From the NCBI GenBank assembly GCA_045650705.1, contig JAZRRK010000033.1, forward strand, positions 1 through 24,519: a stretch of 24,519 bases of DNA, in the 5' to 3' direction. The position numbers and the translations under genes were made by a program. The notes under the pieces were generated by a model. It made no database searches and was not told the origin of the DNA. It worked only from the letters and a program-made list of their open reading frames with translations. Positions 14,073 through 22,111 of this stretch are shown here, piece by piece. Each line of letters starts with the position of its first letter. Within the stretch, counting starts at the first letter, position 1. The stretch comes from UMGS1781 sp045650705 (GTDB lineage Bacteria; Bacillota; Clostridia; TANB77; CAG-508).

Positions 14073-16346
14073 CTATTTATTGTGTGTTACTCTATCATGT
14101 AATTCTGATAATTTTCCTTTATTCCAACGAGATGTCGTACCTACTAAATATCCTGTAATTCTTTGTATTGTATCTATATTTTCACTATGGCATAATGGAC
14201 ATTCTTTTAAGTTTGCATCTGAATTTTCAAATCCACAATCTAAGCATCTAGATCTTGTATGATTTATTGAACCATATCCCATATCATACTTGTCCATTAA
14301 ATCTACAACTGCCTCTACTGTATCTGGATTATGTGTTGCATCTCCATCTAATTCAATATAGAAAATATGTCCACCTTGTGTTAATTTATGGTATGGTGCT
14401 TCAACTTTTGCTTTTTGTTCTGCTGTGCATTTATACCATACTGGAACGTGATTACTGTTTGTATAATAATCTCTATCTGTTACACCAATTATTGTTCCAA
14501 ATTCCTTTCTATCCATTTTTGTAAATCTTCCTGATAATCCTTCTGCTGGTGTTGCAAGTAATGAATAGTTTAAATCATATCTCTCAGAGTATCTATCGCA
14601 AGCTTCTTTCATTTGTGTTATTATTTCTAATCCTATTTTTTGAGATTTATCTGATTCTGCATGATGTTTTCCAGTAAGTGCTATTAAACATTCCGCTAAT
14701 CCTATAAATCCTATTCCTAATGTTCCATGTTTTAAAACTTCTTCTACTCTTTCTGTTGGTCTTAAATTTTCACTATCTTGCCATAAACCATTCATTAATA
14801 ATGGGAATTGTTTTGCAACTGCTGTACATTGGAATTTATATCTATCATACAATTGTCTTGCTGCTATGTCTGTATATGTTTCTAATTTGTTTAAGAATAT
14901 TTTTTTAACTTCTTTGTTATACTTTTCTGTCATGTAGTTTTCGCTGTCTTTTCCTAATTCAAAGCTCATCCTTAAATTAGATTGTGCTTCTTTTGCAGAT
15001 TCTATTGCAATTTTTACTAAGTTTACAGTAGTAAATGATAGATTACCTCTACCTACTGATGTATCTTCTCCATGTCTATTTGCAAATACTCTTGTTCTGC
15101 ATCCCATTGTAGCAACTTCGTAATAATATCTATTAGGGTCTTCTGCTTTCCACTTTGGATGTTGATTAAATGACGCATCTAAGTTTACAAAATTTGGGAA
15201 GAATCTCTTTGCTGTTACTCTACAAGCTAATTTATATAAGTCATAATTCTTATCTCCTGGTAAGTAATTTACTCCCTTTTTCTTCTTCCATATTTGTATT
15301 GGGAATATCGGTGTTTCGCCATTTCCTACACCTTTTTCTGTAGATAATAGCATTTCTCTTATTATACATCTTCCTTCTGGAGAATCATCTGTTCCATAAT
15401 TTATAGAACTAAATACTACTTGATTTCCTCCTCTTGAATGAATTGTATTCATATTATGTATAAAAGCTTCCATTGATTGATGTACTCTATCTACTGTTGC
15501 ATTTATTGCTAATTGCACATACTTTTTATCTCCTTTTAAGTCTTTTGTTTCAGCCTTTACATAATCTTTTATTTCATAGTCATATAATTTAGATAAATCT
15601 TCGTCAACTACTTTTTCTATTTTTTTAATTTCTTCTTGGTATGTTAATTTTACATATGGCGCTAAATAGTAATCAAATGCTGGTATTGCTTGTCCTCCAT
15701 GCATTTCATTTTGTACTGTTTCTAACGATATACATCCTATTATACTAGCTGTTTCTATTCTTTTTGCTGGTCTTGAGCTTCCGTGTCCTGCTCTAAATCC
15801 ATTTTGTAGTATTTTATCTAATGGATGTTGTAAGCATGTCATGCTCTTTGTTGGATAATAATCCTTATCATGTATATGGATATATCCATCTTTTACAGCT
15901 TTTCTAGCTTCACCTGATAATAGAAAATCATCAACAAATGGCTTTGTTGTTTCACTGGCAAATTTCATCATCATTCCTGCTGGAGTATCAGCATTCATAT
16001 TGGCATTTTCACGAGTTACATCATTTGATTTTGTTTCTATAATTTCTAAAAACATATCCTTTGATTTTGCTTTTCTTGCTACATCTCTATTGTATCTATA
16101 TGTAATATATTCTTGTGCAACTTCTTTTCTTGATGAGCCCATTAATTTTTTTTCAACTAAATCTTGAATTTCATAAACAGATACTTGAATCTTGTCCTTT
16201 AATTGATTTCTAACACTATCTGATATTTTAGTAGCTAAGTCAATATCTACACCACCTGCTGTGTGTGACATTGCTAAGGTTATAGCTTTAATGATTCTTT
16301 CTTCATCAAATTCTGTTATTCTTCCATCTCTTTTAATAATTTGCAT
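14073..16346 (-). CDS. nrdD: NrdD, anaerobic (class III) ribonucleoside-triphosphate reductase
   Basis: Glycyl-radical enzyme that reduces ribonucleoside triphosphates to dNTPs without oxygen. 757 residues. An N-terminal ATP-cone (about 1-90; IIKRDGRITEFDEERIIKAI) provides allosteric control by ATP/dATP. The catalytic barrel contains HIHDKDYY and SIIGCISLETVQNEMHGGQ. The C-terminus has the zinc site C701-x2-C704 and C716-x2-C719 and the glycyl-radical loop RITGYLVGT, with the radical glycine at about 732. GGGAGAG lies upstream of the ATG. It forms an operon with nrdG and has a leader of about 185 bases with a conserved-looking stem. Its presence points to an anaerobe. Confidence 0.97.
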   Translation of the reverse strand: MQIIKRDGRITEFDEERIIKAITLAMSHTAGGVDIDLATKISDSVRNQLKDKIQVSVYEIQDLVEKKLMGSSRKEVAQEYITYRYNRDVARKAKSKDMFLEIIETKSNDVTRENANMNADTPAGMMMKFASETTKPFVDDFLLSGEARKAVKDGYIHIHDKDYYPTKSMTCLQHPLDKILQNGFRAGHGSSRPAKRIETASIIGCISLETVQNEMHGGQAIPAFDYYLAPYVKLTYQEEIKKIEKVVDEDLSKLYDYEIKDYVKAETKDLKGDKKYVQLAINATVDRVHQSMEAFIHNMNTIHSRGGNQVVFSSINYGTDDSPEGRCIIREMLLSTEKGVGNGETPIFPIQIWKKKKGVNYLPGDKNYDLYKLACRVTAKRFFPNFVNLDASFNQHPKWKAEDPNRYYYEVATMGCRTRVFANRHGEDTSVGRGNLSFTTVNLVKIAIESAKEAQSNLRMSFELGKDSENYMTEKYNKEVKKIFLNKLETYTDIAARQLYDRYKFQCTAVAKQFPLLMNGLWQDSENLRPTERVEEVLKHGTLGIGFIGLAECLIALTGKHHAESDKSQKIGLEIITQMKEACDRYSERYDLNYSLLATPAEGLSGRFTKMDRKEFGTIIGVTDRDYYTNSNHVPVWYKCTAEQKAKVEAPYHKLTQGGHIFYIELDGDATHNPDTVEAVVDLMDKYDMGYGSINHTRSRCLDCGFENSDANLKECPLCHSENIDTIQRITGYLVGTTSRWNKGKLSELHDRVTHNK

Positions 16347-16532
16347 ATTAATCTCTCCCTTTTTTTGTTTTCTATTTTTCTACTTCATTTGTTCCGTTTT
16401 ATCTTAAAACTTTTGTACATAAATACCTACTAGTTTTCGGGAAATTGTAGTTACGCCACATAGCTACAATCAAGAGAGACTTTATAGGTTTAAATTAATT
16501 ATCTTTTGTTGTTCTTGTAAATTTCTTTATTG
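16347..16532 (-). promoter_or_regulatory. Long nrdD leader with stem-loop
   Basis: The predicted transcript start at about 16532 leaves a leader of about 185 bases. It contains a perfect 7-bp stem ATTGTAG / CTACAAT (16444-16470) with a 13-base loop, and a nearby conserved-looking TTTCCCGAAAACTAGTAGG. I do not recognise it as a known riboswitch class. It could be a cis-regulatory RNA. Confidence 0.4.
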
Positions 16533-16538
16533 TAATCT

Positions 16539-16567
16539 ATTTTATATTATGAATATTATAAAGTCAA
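16539..16567 (-). promoter_or_regulatory. nrdD promoter
   Basis: On the minus strand TTGACT (16562-16567), 17-base spacer, TAAAAT (16539-16544). Confidence 0.75.
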
Positions 16568-16583
16568 TATAAAAAACCAATTT

Positions 16584-16615
16584 GTAATATTACATTTTTG
16601 TTACAAAAATATTAC
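16584..16615. promoter_or_regulatory. Inverted repeat upstream of the nrdD -35 box
   Basis: GTAATATT-N16-AATATTAC, with an inner imperfect palindrome TTTTTGTTACAAAAA. It ends 16 bases upstream of the -35 box, a suitable place for a regulator. It does not match the NrdR box well (ACACWATATATWGTGT by family knowledge). The regulator is unknown, and in AT-rich DNA such repeats can arise by chance. Confidence 0.35.
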
Positions 16616-16627
16616 ATTAATATAACA

Positions 16628-16656
16628 TAAAGAGGGATTAAAAAAATCCCTCTTTA
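16628..16656 (-). terminator. Terminator of the 16665-17078 gene
   Basis: TAAAGAGGGATT / AATCCCTCTTTA, a 12-bp perfect stem with a 5-base A/T loop, 9 bases beyond the stop of 16665-17078. Confidence 0.8.
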
Positions 16657-16664
16657 AATATTTT

Positions 16665-17078
16665 TTAGAATCTCCTTCTATACCTATTACATCCACAATT
16701 GCAAGTATTTTGAGAATTATTATTATTGTTATTACTTATAATATTTTCTATAGCCTCGCTTACATCTTCACTATCATCTGTATTATTATTAGAATTATTT
16801 AAATTATTGTTTTGGATTAGATTTGACAACAGATTACAAATATCATTTTCTCGTCTATCTCTTAAAAAATGTACTATTGCTGCTGTTATAAAAGCAATTA
16901 TGGTATACACTAATGTAGCAATTAAGAAAGTTTCATCAAACGCAGCAAATGTTATGATAAGAAATATTGCAAAGATTAAGCTAGCAACTGCTACGGGACA
17001 TTTCAAAAGTCTCTCCAATACTATTGAAAAAATAATAACTGCTATTGGGAATGCAAAAAAAATCAATAAAATATTCAT
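16665..17078 (-). CDS. Small membrane protein, DUF2651-like, with Asn-rich and Cys tail
   Basis: 137 residues, function unknown. Residues 1-70 form three hydrophobic helices (about 2-20, 27-46, 50-70) and resemble the DUF2651/YbeF-type Bacillota membrane proteins, notably FAIFLIITFAAFDETFLIATLVYTII. The hydrophilic remainder is low complexity: asparagine runs (NNNLNNSNNN, SNNNNNNS) then CNCGCNRYRRRF at the end, a possible metal-binding or disulfide tail. GGAGG precedes the ATG. It sits between obgE and the nrdD leader in the same direction, with its own terminator. The family assignment is tentative; that it is a real gene is well supported. Confidence 0.7.
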   Translation of the reverse strand: MNILLIFFAFPIAVIIFSIVLERLLKCPVAVASLIFAIFLIITFAAFDETFLIATLVYTIIAFITAAIVHFLRDRRENDICNLLSNLIQNNNLNNSNNNTDDSEDVSEAIENIISNNNNNNSQNTCNCGCNRYRRRF

Positions 17079-17134
17079 ATTATACCTCCTATATATAATA
17101 TGAATACTTTATTAACATTGTGATTTATTAATAT

Positions 17135-18406
17135 TTAGTTATACCAATCAAATTCCCAATCATTAAATCTAACTGTATCTCCGTCTTTTACTCCAGCTTC
17201 TTTTAATGCTTGATTAATTCCTAGATTAGCTAACATTTTTTGAAAATAATACATTGATTCATTATCAGATAAATTAACTTTTCTCATTAATCTATCTATA
17301 TCAGGTCCTGAAACTATATATTCTCCTTTTTCTTTTCTTATTTCAAATCCCTGCTTTTCTTCTAATGTGTAAATCATTTTTTCTTCTTGCTCTGTTATAT
17401 CTTCTTTTGGTAATTTCTTTAATTCTTGACTTACATGTAAAAATAATTCTTTTAAACCTTGTCCTGTTGCTGCAGATACTTTATATATTTCTAATTTTTG
17501 TTCTCTTGCCAGTTCTTCTAATTTAATATATAATTCTTCATCCTGCATACTGTCTGTTTTATTTGCAACTATTATCTGCTTTCTTTCACTCAATTTTTCA
17601 CTATATTTTTTAAGTTCTTTATTAATGACTTTAAAATCTTCTACTGGGTCTCTACCTTCTATTCCAGACACATCTATTACATGTAACAATAATCTTGTTC
17701 TTTCTATATGTCTTAGAAATTGTAGCCCTAGGCCAATTCCATCGCTTGCTCCTTCTATTATTCCAGGAATATCTGCAATTACAAAACTATCTCCATAATC
17801 TGTTTTTACTACACCTAAATTTGGTTCTAGTGTTGTAAAATGATAATCTGCAATTTTAGGTTTTGCTGATGTTACCATTGATAAAATTGTTGATTTACCT
17901 ACATTTGGAAAACCTATTAGACCAACATCTGCTAATAGCTTTAATTCTAATACTAATTCTTTTTCTATTCCTTTTTCTCCACCTTGTGCAAAATGTGGTG
18001 CTTGTCTTGTAGCTGTTGCGAAATGAGAATTTCCCTTTCCACCTCTTCCACCAGGTAGCACTAGAGCTTTTTGTCCTGGCGTTGATAAGTCTACAATTAC
18101 TTTTCCAGTTTCATTATCTTTAACGACTGTTCCTAATGGTACTTTTATATATAAGTCTTCGCCTTTTTTTCCATAGCAATTGTTTCCACTTCCATTTTCA
18201 CCATTCTGAGCTTTATATTTTTTATTATATCTGAAATTTATTAGTGTATTTGCATCAGGATCTACAATAAAGTATACATCTCCGCCTTTTCCTCCGTCGC
18301 CTCCATCTGGACCTCCTGCAGCTACATATTTTTCTCGTCTGAAGGTAATTGCTCCATTTCCTCCATCACCAGATTTTACGAATATCTTTGTATAATCTAC
18401 AAGCAT
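17135..18406 (-). CDS. obgE: Obg/CgtA GTPase
   Basis: Essential GTPase tied to assembly of the 50S ribosomal subunit and stress signalling. 423 residues with all three Obg domains: the glycine-rich Obg fold (1-158; GGDGGNGAITFRREKYVAAGGP, written here as its first residues GGDGGNGAI), the G domain (G1 GFPNVGKST at 165-173, G3 DIPGIIEGAS near 212, G4 NKTD near 283) and the C-terminal OCT domain (about 345-423) found in Gram-positive forms. The ATG overlaps the trpS stop codon by one base (TAATG), so translation is probably coupled. AGGA lies about 9 bases upstream, inside trpS. Confidence 0.97.
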   Translation of the reverse strand: MLVDYTKIFVKSGDGGNGAITFRREKYVAAGGPDGGDGGKGGDVYFIVDPDANTLINFRYNKKYKAQNGENGSGNNCYGKKGEDLYIKVPLGTVVKDNETGKVIVDLSTPGQKALVLPGGRGGKGNSHFATATRQAPHFAQGGEKGIEKELVLELKLLADVGLIGFPNVGKSTILSMVTSAKPKIADYHFTTLEPNLGVVKTDYGDSFVIADIPGIIEGASDGIGLGLQFLRHIERTRLLLHVIDVSGIEGRDPVEDFKVINKELKKYSEKLSERKQIIVANKTDSMQDEELYIKLEELAREQKLEIYKVSAATGQGLKELFLHVSQELKKLPKEDITEQEEKMIYTLEEKQGFEIRKEKGEYIVSGPDIDRLMRKVNLSDNESMYYFQKMLANLGINQALKEAGVKDGDTVRFNDWEFDWYN

Positions 18407-19395
18407 TATAATATTCCTATCCTTTCTTTAACATCATTTAATGTTTTTGATGCTAATTTTCTTGCATTTTCTGCTCCCTTTGTATATATTTCTTCTAGAT
18501 ATTTCGGATTATCTAAAATTTCTTTATATTTTTTTTGAATTGGTTCTAGTTTTTGAATTACAGCTTCTGCTACTTTTACCTTAAAATCACCATATCCAGA
18601 ACCTTCGAATTCTTTTTCAATTTCCTCCATTGTTTTTGAAGTTATTGAACTATATATTTGCATTAAATTGCTTACTCCAGGTTTATTTTGTTCATCAAAT
18701 TTTACTTTATTGTCTGAATCAGTTACTGCCCTTTTAAATTTTTTTAATATAACTTCTGGTTCATCTTCTAAAAAAATAACATCATTTAAATTTGTCGCAC
18801 TTTTGCTCATTTTACTTGTTGGATCTTGCAATCCCATTATTCTTGCACTTGATTTTCTTATATATCCTTCTGGAACTACAAATGTTTCACCATACAGTTT
18901 ATTAAATCTTTCTGCTAAATCTCTTGTTATTTCTAAGTGTTGCATCTGATCTGCTCCAACAGGCACTAAATCTGCTTGATATAGTAATATATCTGCTGCC
19001 ATTAGTGCTGGATATGTAAACAATCCTGCATTTATATTATCTGCGTGTTTCGCAGATTTATCCTTAAATTGTGTCATTCTTGAAAGTTCTCCCATATAAG
19101 TATAGCAGTCTAAAATCCATCCAAGTTCAGCATGTTCCTTTACTTGTGATTGTATAAAAATAGTGTTTTTTTCTGGGTCTAATCCTGCAGCAATATAAAG
19201 AGCCAATATCTTTAATGTATTATTTTTCAAAGTTTCTGGCTCATTTCTAACTGTTAATGAATGTAAATTTGCAATCATATAATAACAGTCATATTGTTCT
19301 TGCATTTTAACCCAATTATCTATAGCTCCTAAATAATTGCCCAATGTTAGCTTCCCTGTTGCTTGAATACCACTTAAAATTATCTTTTTACTCAT
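18406..19395 (-). CDS. trpS: Tryptophanyl-tRNA synthetase
   Basis: Class I synthetase charging tRNA-Trp in the cytosol. 329 residues, normal for bacterial TrpRS. The HIGH-equivalent is LTLGNYLGA (16-24), and KMSKS is at 195-199. GADQMQHLEITRDLAERFN (148-166) is the Trp/tRNA-binding signature. GGGAG precedes the ATG. It is followed by obgE with a one-base overlap, so the two form an operon. No T-box leader lies upstream; the predicted leader is only about 22 bases. Confidence 0.97.
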   Translation of the reverse strand: MSKKIILSGIQATGKLTLGNYLGAIDNWVKMQEQYDCYYMIANLHSLTVRNEPETLKNNTLKILALYIAAGLDPEKNTIFIQSQVKEHAELGWILDCYTYMGELSRMTQFKDKSAKHADNINAGLFTYPALMAADILLYQADLVPVGADQMQHLEITRDLAERFNKLYGETFVVPEGYIRKSSARIMGLQDPTSKMSKSATNLNDVIFLEDEPEVILKKFKRAVTDSDNKVKFDEQNKPGVSNLMQIYSSITSKTMEEIEKEFEGSGYGDFKVKVAEAVIQKLEPIQKKYKEILDNPKYLEEIYTKGAENARKLASKTLNDVKERIGIL

Positions 19396-19423
19396 ACTTA
19401 CATCTCCCTTTCAAACTTATTAT

Positions 19424-19452
19424 ATTATACTTCATTTGATTTTAAATTACAA
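19424..19452 (-). promoter_or_regulatory. trpS-obgE promoter
   Basis: On the minus strand TTGTAA (19447-19452), 17-base spacer, TATAAT (19424-19429). Perfect -10, weak -35. Confidence 0.6.
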
Positions 19453-19467
19453 TATCTTTAATAAGCA

Positions 19468-19510
19468 ATTTCTTCAAAGAATGGACGACCAATGGTCGCC
19501 CCCTATATTT
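19468..19510. repeat. Dispersed palindromic repeat, copy 3 (best preserved)
   Basis: Minus strand reads AGGGGGCGACCATTGGTCGT then CCATTCTTTGAAGAA. The core GCGACCATTGGTCG is a perfect palindrome. It lies between the trpS promoter and the rpmA terminator. Compare 1836-1880 and 5165-5212. Confidence 0.75.
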
Positions 19511-19527
19511 GAAACATAAAATTGCAA

Positions 19528-19558
19528 AACCCTAATTTGGCTTTTCCAAATTAGGGTT
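19528..19558 (-). terminator. rplU-rpmA operon terminator
   Basis: AACCCTAATTTGG / CCAAATTAGGGTT, a 13-bp perfect stem with a 5-base loop, 7 bases after the rpmA stop, followed by TTGCAATTTT on the minus strand. Confidence 0.85.
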
Positions 19559-19565
19559 AATTCTT

Positions 19566-19829
19566 TTATTTAGATTCTACTGGGTAAACACTTACTTGTT
19601 TTTTGTCTTTACCTTTTCTTTCGAACTTAACTGTTCCATCTACTAATGCAAATAATGTATCGTCACTACCGATATCTACATTATTTCCTGGGTAGATTTT
19701 TGTTCCTCTTTGTCTTACTAATATATTTCCAGCAAGAACAAATTGTCCGTCTGCTCTTTTAACACCTAAACGTTTTGACTCACTGTCACGACCGTTTTTA
19801 ACACTACCTTGACCTTTTTTATGTGCCAT
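19566..19829 (-). CDS. rpmA: 50S ribosomal protein L27, without N-terminal extension
   Basis: L27 lies near the peptidyl-transferase centre with its N-terminal arm. 87 residues, with the family signature NGRDSESKRLGVKRADGQFV. The protein begins MAHKKGQGS. Many Bacillota make L27 with a short extension that the protease Prp must remove before assembly (family knowledge). Here an in-frame TAA stands directly before the ATG (19830-19832), so no extension is encoded. The prp gene often found between rplU and rpmA is also absent: only 46 bases separate them. GGGAG precedes the ATG. Confidence 0.97.
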   Translation of the reverse strand: MAHKKGQGSVKNGRDSESKRLGVKRADGQFVLAGNILVRQRGTKIYPGNNVDIGSDDTLFALVDGTVKFERKGKDKKQVSVYPVESK

Positions 19830-19875
19830 TTATATTCAACTCCCTTTTTCTAAAATTTTAATCAACCCTACGAAC

Positions 19876-20283
19876 TTAAGCTTCTACTTTTTTTGTTGTA
19901 GCTTTTTTAGTTGTTGTTTTCTTTGCTGTTGTTGTTTCAGCTTTTTCTGCTGTCTTTTCTGTTTTTGCAGCAGCTGTTTTTATAGCTGTTATTTCAACTT
20001 TAGTATAAGGTTGTCTATGTCCTTGTTTCTTTCTTTCATTTTTCTTAGCTTTCATTTTGAAAACTATAATTTTTTTAGCTTTTCCGTGTGATACTACTTT
20101 ACCTTCAACTTTCACACCTTTTACATAAGGATTTCCAACTTGTACTCCATTATCATCAGATACTAAAATAACTTTATCAAAGTTAACTTTTTTTCCTTCT
20201 TCAGTATCTAATTTTTCGAAGAATACTACATCTCCTTCTACTACTTTGTATTGCTTTCCACAAGCTTCGATTATTGCATACAT
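19876..20283 (-). CDS. rplU: 50S ribosomal protein L21 with Lys/Thr/Ala-rich C-terminal extension
   Basis: Early-assembling 23S rRNA-binding protein. The core (1 to about 100; MYAIIEACGKQYKVVEGD, the KMKAKKNERKKQGHRQPYT signature) is standard. A tail of about 35 residues made of K, T, A and E (TAIKTAAAKTEKTAEKAETT and on) extends beyond the usual length. GAGG lies upstream of the ATG. First gene of rplU-rpmA, preceded by a strong promoter and a structured leader that may mediate autoregulation. Confidence 0.95.
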   Translation of the reverse strand: MYAIIEACGKQYKVVEGDVVFFEKLDTEEGKKVNFDKVILVSDDNGVQVGNPYVKGVKVEGKVVSHGKAKKIIVFKMKAKKNERKKQGHRQPYTKVEITAIKTAAAKTEKTAEKAETTTAKKTTTKKATTKKVEA

Positions 20284-20376
20284 TATCGAAAAGCACCTCT
20301 TCTTTCTTTTAATACTCGCTAAGTTTATATTTAGGTAGCTTATTAGCTTTTTTAACCTAACTTATGCGGCTTACGA
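20284..20376 (-). promoter_or_regulatory. rplU leader, probable ribosomal-protein leader RNA
   Basis: The leader of about 93 bases contains TTAGG...CCTAA enclosing AGCT-AATA-AGCT (about 20335-20358), a two-tier hairpin between promoter and start codon. Bacillota rplU leaders commonly form an L21-binding autoregulatory structure (family knowledge). I could not align this to that family by eye with certainty. Confidence 0.45.
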
Positions 20377-20382
20377 ATAAAT

Positions 20383-20411
20383 ATTTTACCATAGTTTTCC
20401 ACTGTTGTCAA
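20383..20411 (-). promoter_or_regulatory. rplU-rpmA promoter
   Basis: TTGACA (20406-20411), 17-base spacer, TAAAAT (20383-20388) on the minus strand. It overlaps the intergenic gap right after the end of the DUF368 gene. Confidence 0.85.
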
Positions 20412-20419
20412 GCACATTC

Positions 20420-21301
20420 TTATATTCTTTTGCTTTTTTCTTCCGCAACTTTTTTTAATTCAACTATACCTTTTAATGATTTATATGTTTTGTTTATTCT
20501 TGAAACATTTCCTTTTACATCTCCAAGAAAATATGAACATCCAAAACCAATTAATATTATTAGTGCATAAATATGTATATTTGAATTTAAAGCTATTATA
20601 CAGTTATTATTTAATACATTAGGAATAATTGCTAAAAAAAGTCCAAATATTACAGAGAAAGTTACTGTGTAATATTTCTTTATTAATTTATTCATAAGAA
20701 ATGATATTAATAATGCTCCAAATATCAAACCAAATCCTGCTGGTATTAAAACTGCTAAATTAAATTCAGCAAGACATTTTACATATAGTTCATATAATCC
20801 TAATGTAGATAATATAACTGCACTGTCTACTCCTGGTATAATAGATGAGCCTGCTACTGCAATTCCTAATAATACTGCTTGAAATAGGTTTGCTTCAATT
20901 ATTGTTGGAAATAAATTTTTATTAAAGAAAAATAAACTAAATCCTATAATAGCTGATAGCAAAATTACTATATAATACTTTTTATTAAACCCTTGTTTTT
21001 TTACTTCTTTATAAAAAAGAGGTATTGTGCCTAAAACCAATCCTAAAAAAGCAAATCTTGTGTACACTTCATAATTATTTAATAAAAAATTTACTATTTT
21101 ACTAAATATAATTACTCCTACTCCAAACCCTAGAAACAAAGGCACTAAAAAAGCTATATTCTTCTTAAAATCTTTAAATAAAGTCCCTATTGCAGTTATA
21201 ACTTTTTCATATAATCCTAAAATTACTAATAATACACTTCCACTTAGTCCTGGTGCAATTCCACCAATTCCTACTATTATTCCTTTTAAAAAATTAAACA
21301 T
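20420..21301 (-). CDS. DUF368 membrane protein, probable polyprenyl-phosphate translocase
   Basis: Integral membrane protein. DUF368 proteins (PopT) have been shown in other bacteria to recycle undecaprenyl phosphate across the membrane, supplying the lipid carrier for cell-wall synthesis. From the chosen ATG (21299-21301) it has 293 residues and about eight hydrophobic helices. Two related motifs mark the inverted repeat of the fold: GIGGIAPGLSGS (11-22) and SSIIPGVDSAV (152-162), each followed by LGLYE. The frame runs upstream to 21430, but that part overlaps the next gene and lacks a ribosome binding site, while GGAGG lies 7 bases before 21301. No terminator is seen; the rplU promoter starts directly after it. 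Confidence 0.88.
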   Translation of the reverse strand: MFNFLKGIIVGIGGIAPGLSGSVLLVILGLYEKVITAIGTLFKDFKKNIAFLVPLFLGFGVGVIIFSKIVNFLLNNYEVYTRFAFLGLVLGTIPLFYKEVKKQGFNKKYYIVILLSAIIGFSLFFFNKNLFPTIIEANLFQAVLLGIAVAGSSIIPGVDSAVILSTLGLYELYVKCLAEFNLAVLIPAGFGLIFGALLISFLMNKLIKKYYTVTFSVIFGLFLAIIPNVLNNNCIIALNSNIHIYALIILIGFGCSYFLGDVKGNVSRINKTYKSLKGIVELKKVAEEKSKRI

Positions 21302-21374
21302 TATACGCCTCCAACATTCATTTATATGTATAAATGCTATTTCATTTATTTTTTTATGTTTTACACTCTTAATT

Positions 21375-21986
21375 TTATATTTTGCAATGTTCTTCAGTAT
21401 TTTCATCCTCAACTTTATCATCAAAAACAAATCTTACAGTGCTATCATATAGTTGTTGATTATTTAATCTCTTCCATTTTATTTCTTGATTTCCTAAAAC
21501 TAAAATTTCAACCATATCCCAAATTGCTACCCACCAAACTACACTTAAAAAATCAGAAAAGATTCTTCCAAAATTTTCAATTAATACATTTATTATAAGT
21601 AAAATAATTCCAACAACTGCAAAAATCAACGCTCTTCTATTATTAATTGATAAATCATATTCATTATCATCAATTTCCATTCCATAATTATTTTTAATAT
21701 TTTTTTTAATTTTATTTTGAAGTTCTTCGTCTATCTCTGGACAGTGAATTTCTAAAATGATATCAGTATTTATTGGAATCATATATGCAATTTCTTCAAT
21801 ATAGTTACACACACTGTCTGATAGTTCCATTTGTTTATAATCATGTTTCATATATAAATCAGATATTTTTTCAAGTTTTATTGGAATTACGGCTTTACCC
21901 CTTTGCATATAATTTTTTTCGACATAATTTAACTCACTAAATTTAATTCTTCTATTCTTTCTATTTCCTTTTCTTTTAGCTGGCAT
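21375..21986 (-). CDS. Unknown two-helix membrane protein
   Basis: 203 residues, not recognised. The N-terminus is strongly basic (MPAKRKGNRKNRRIKF). A soluble part (about 20-115) contains MIPINTDIILEIHCPEIDEELQNK. Two hydrophobic segments follow (about 118-138 ALIFAVVGIILLIINVLI and 144-165 SDFLSVVWWVAIWDMVEILVL). The end is acidic and polar (VRFVFDDKVEDENTEEHCKI). AGGAGG lies upstream of the ATG, so expression is likely. It probably forms a unit with the DUF368 gene 73 bases downstream, which could suggest an envelope role, but nothing in the sequence shows this directly. Confidence 0.7.
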   Translation of the reverse strand: MPAKRKGNRKNRRIKFSELNYVEKNYMQRGKAVIPIKLEKISDLYMKHDYKQMELSDSVCNYIEEIAYMIPINTDIILEIHCPEIDEELQNKIKKNIKNNYGMEIDDNEYDLSINNRRALIFAVVGIILLIINVLIENFGRIFSDFLSVVWWVAIWDMVEILVLGNQEIKWKRLNNQQLYDSTVRFVFDDKVEDENTEEHCKI

Positions 21987-22070
21987 ATTTTTCTCCTCCT
22001 TTTTTTAATATTCTTCAAATTTTGCTACTATCCTTCTATTTTGCTTTATAATCTCTTTATCAAACTTAAG

Positions 22071-22103
22071 AAAAGCACTACATTAATTTTTATACAGTGT
22101 TTT
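22071..22103 (-). terminator. Weak terminator after the DUF6512-like gene
   Basis: On the minus strand AAAACACT pairs with AGTGCTTTT (one bulge) across a long AT loop, followed by CTT. Weak, but correctly placed. Confidence 0.35.
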
Positions 22104-22111
22104 AGTTTTTA

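Noticed and set aside
16347..16500. Cobalamin riboswitch upstream of nrdD
   Set aside because: GCCACA appears only on the plus strand and not in the B12-box context; the minus-strand transcript lacks the motif.
21302..21430. N-terminal extension of the DUF368 protein
   Set aside because: It overlaps the neighbouring gene, is hydrophilic and lacks a ribosome binding site, while GGAGG precedes the ATG at 21301.
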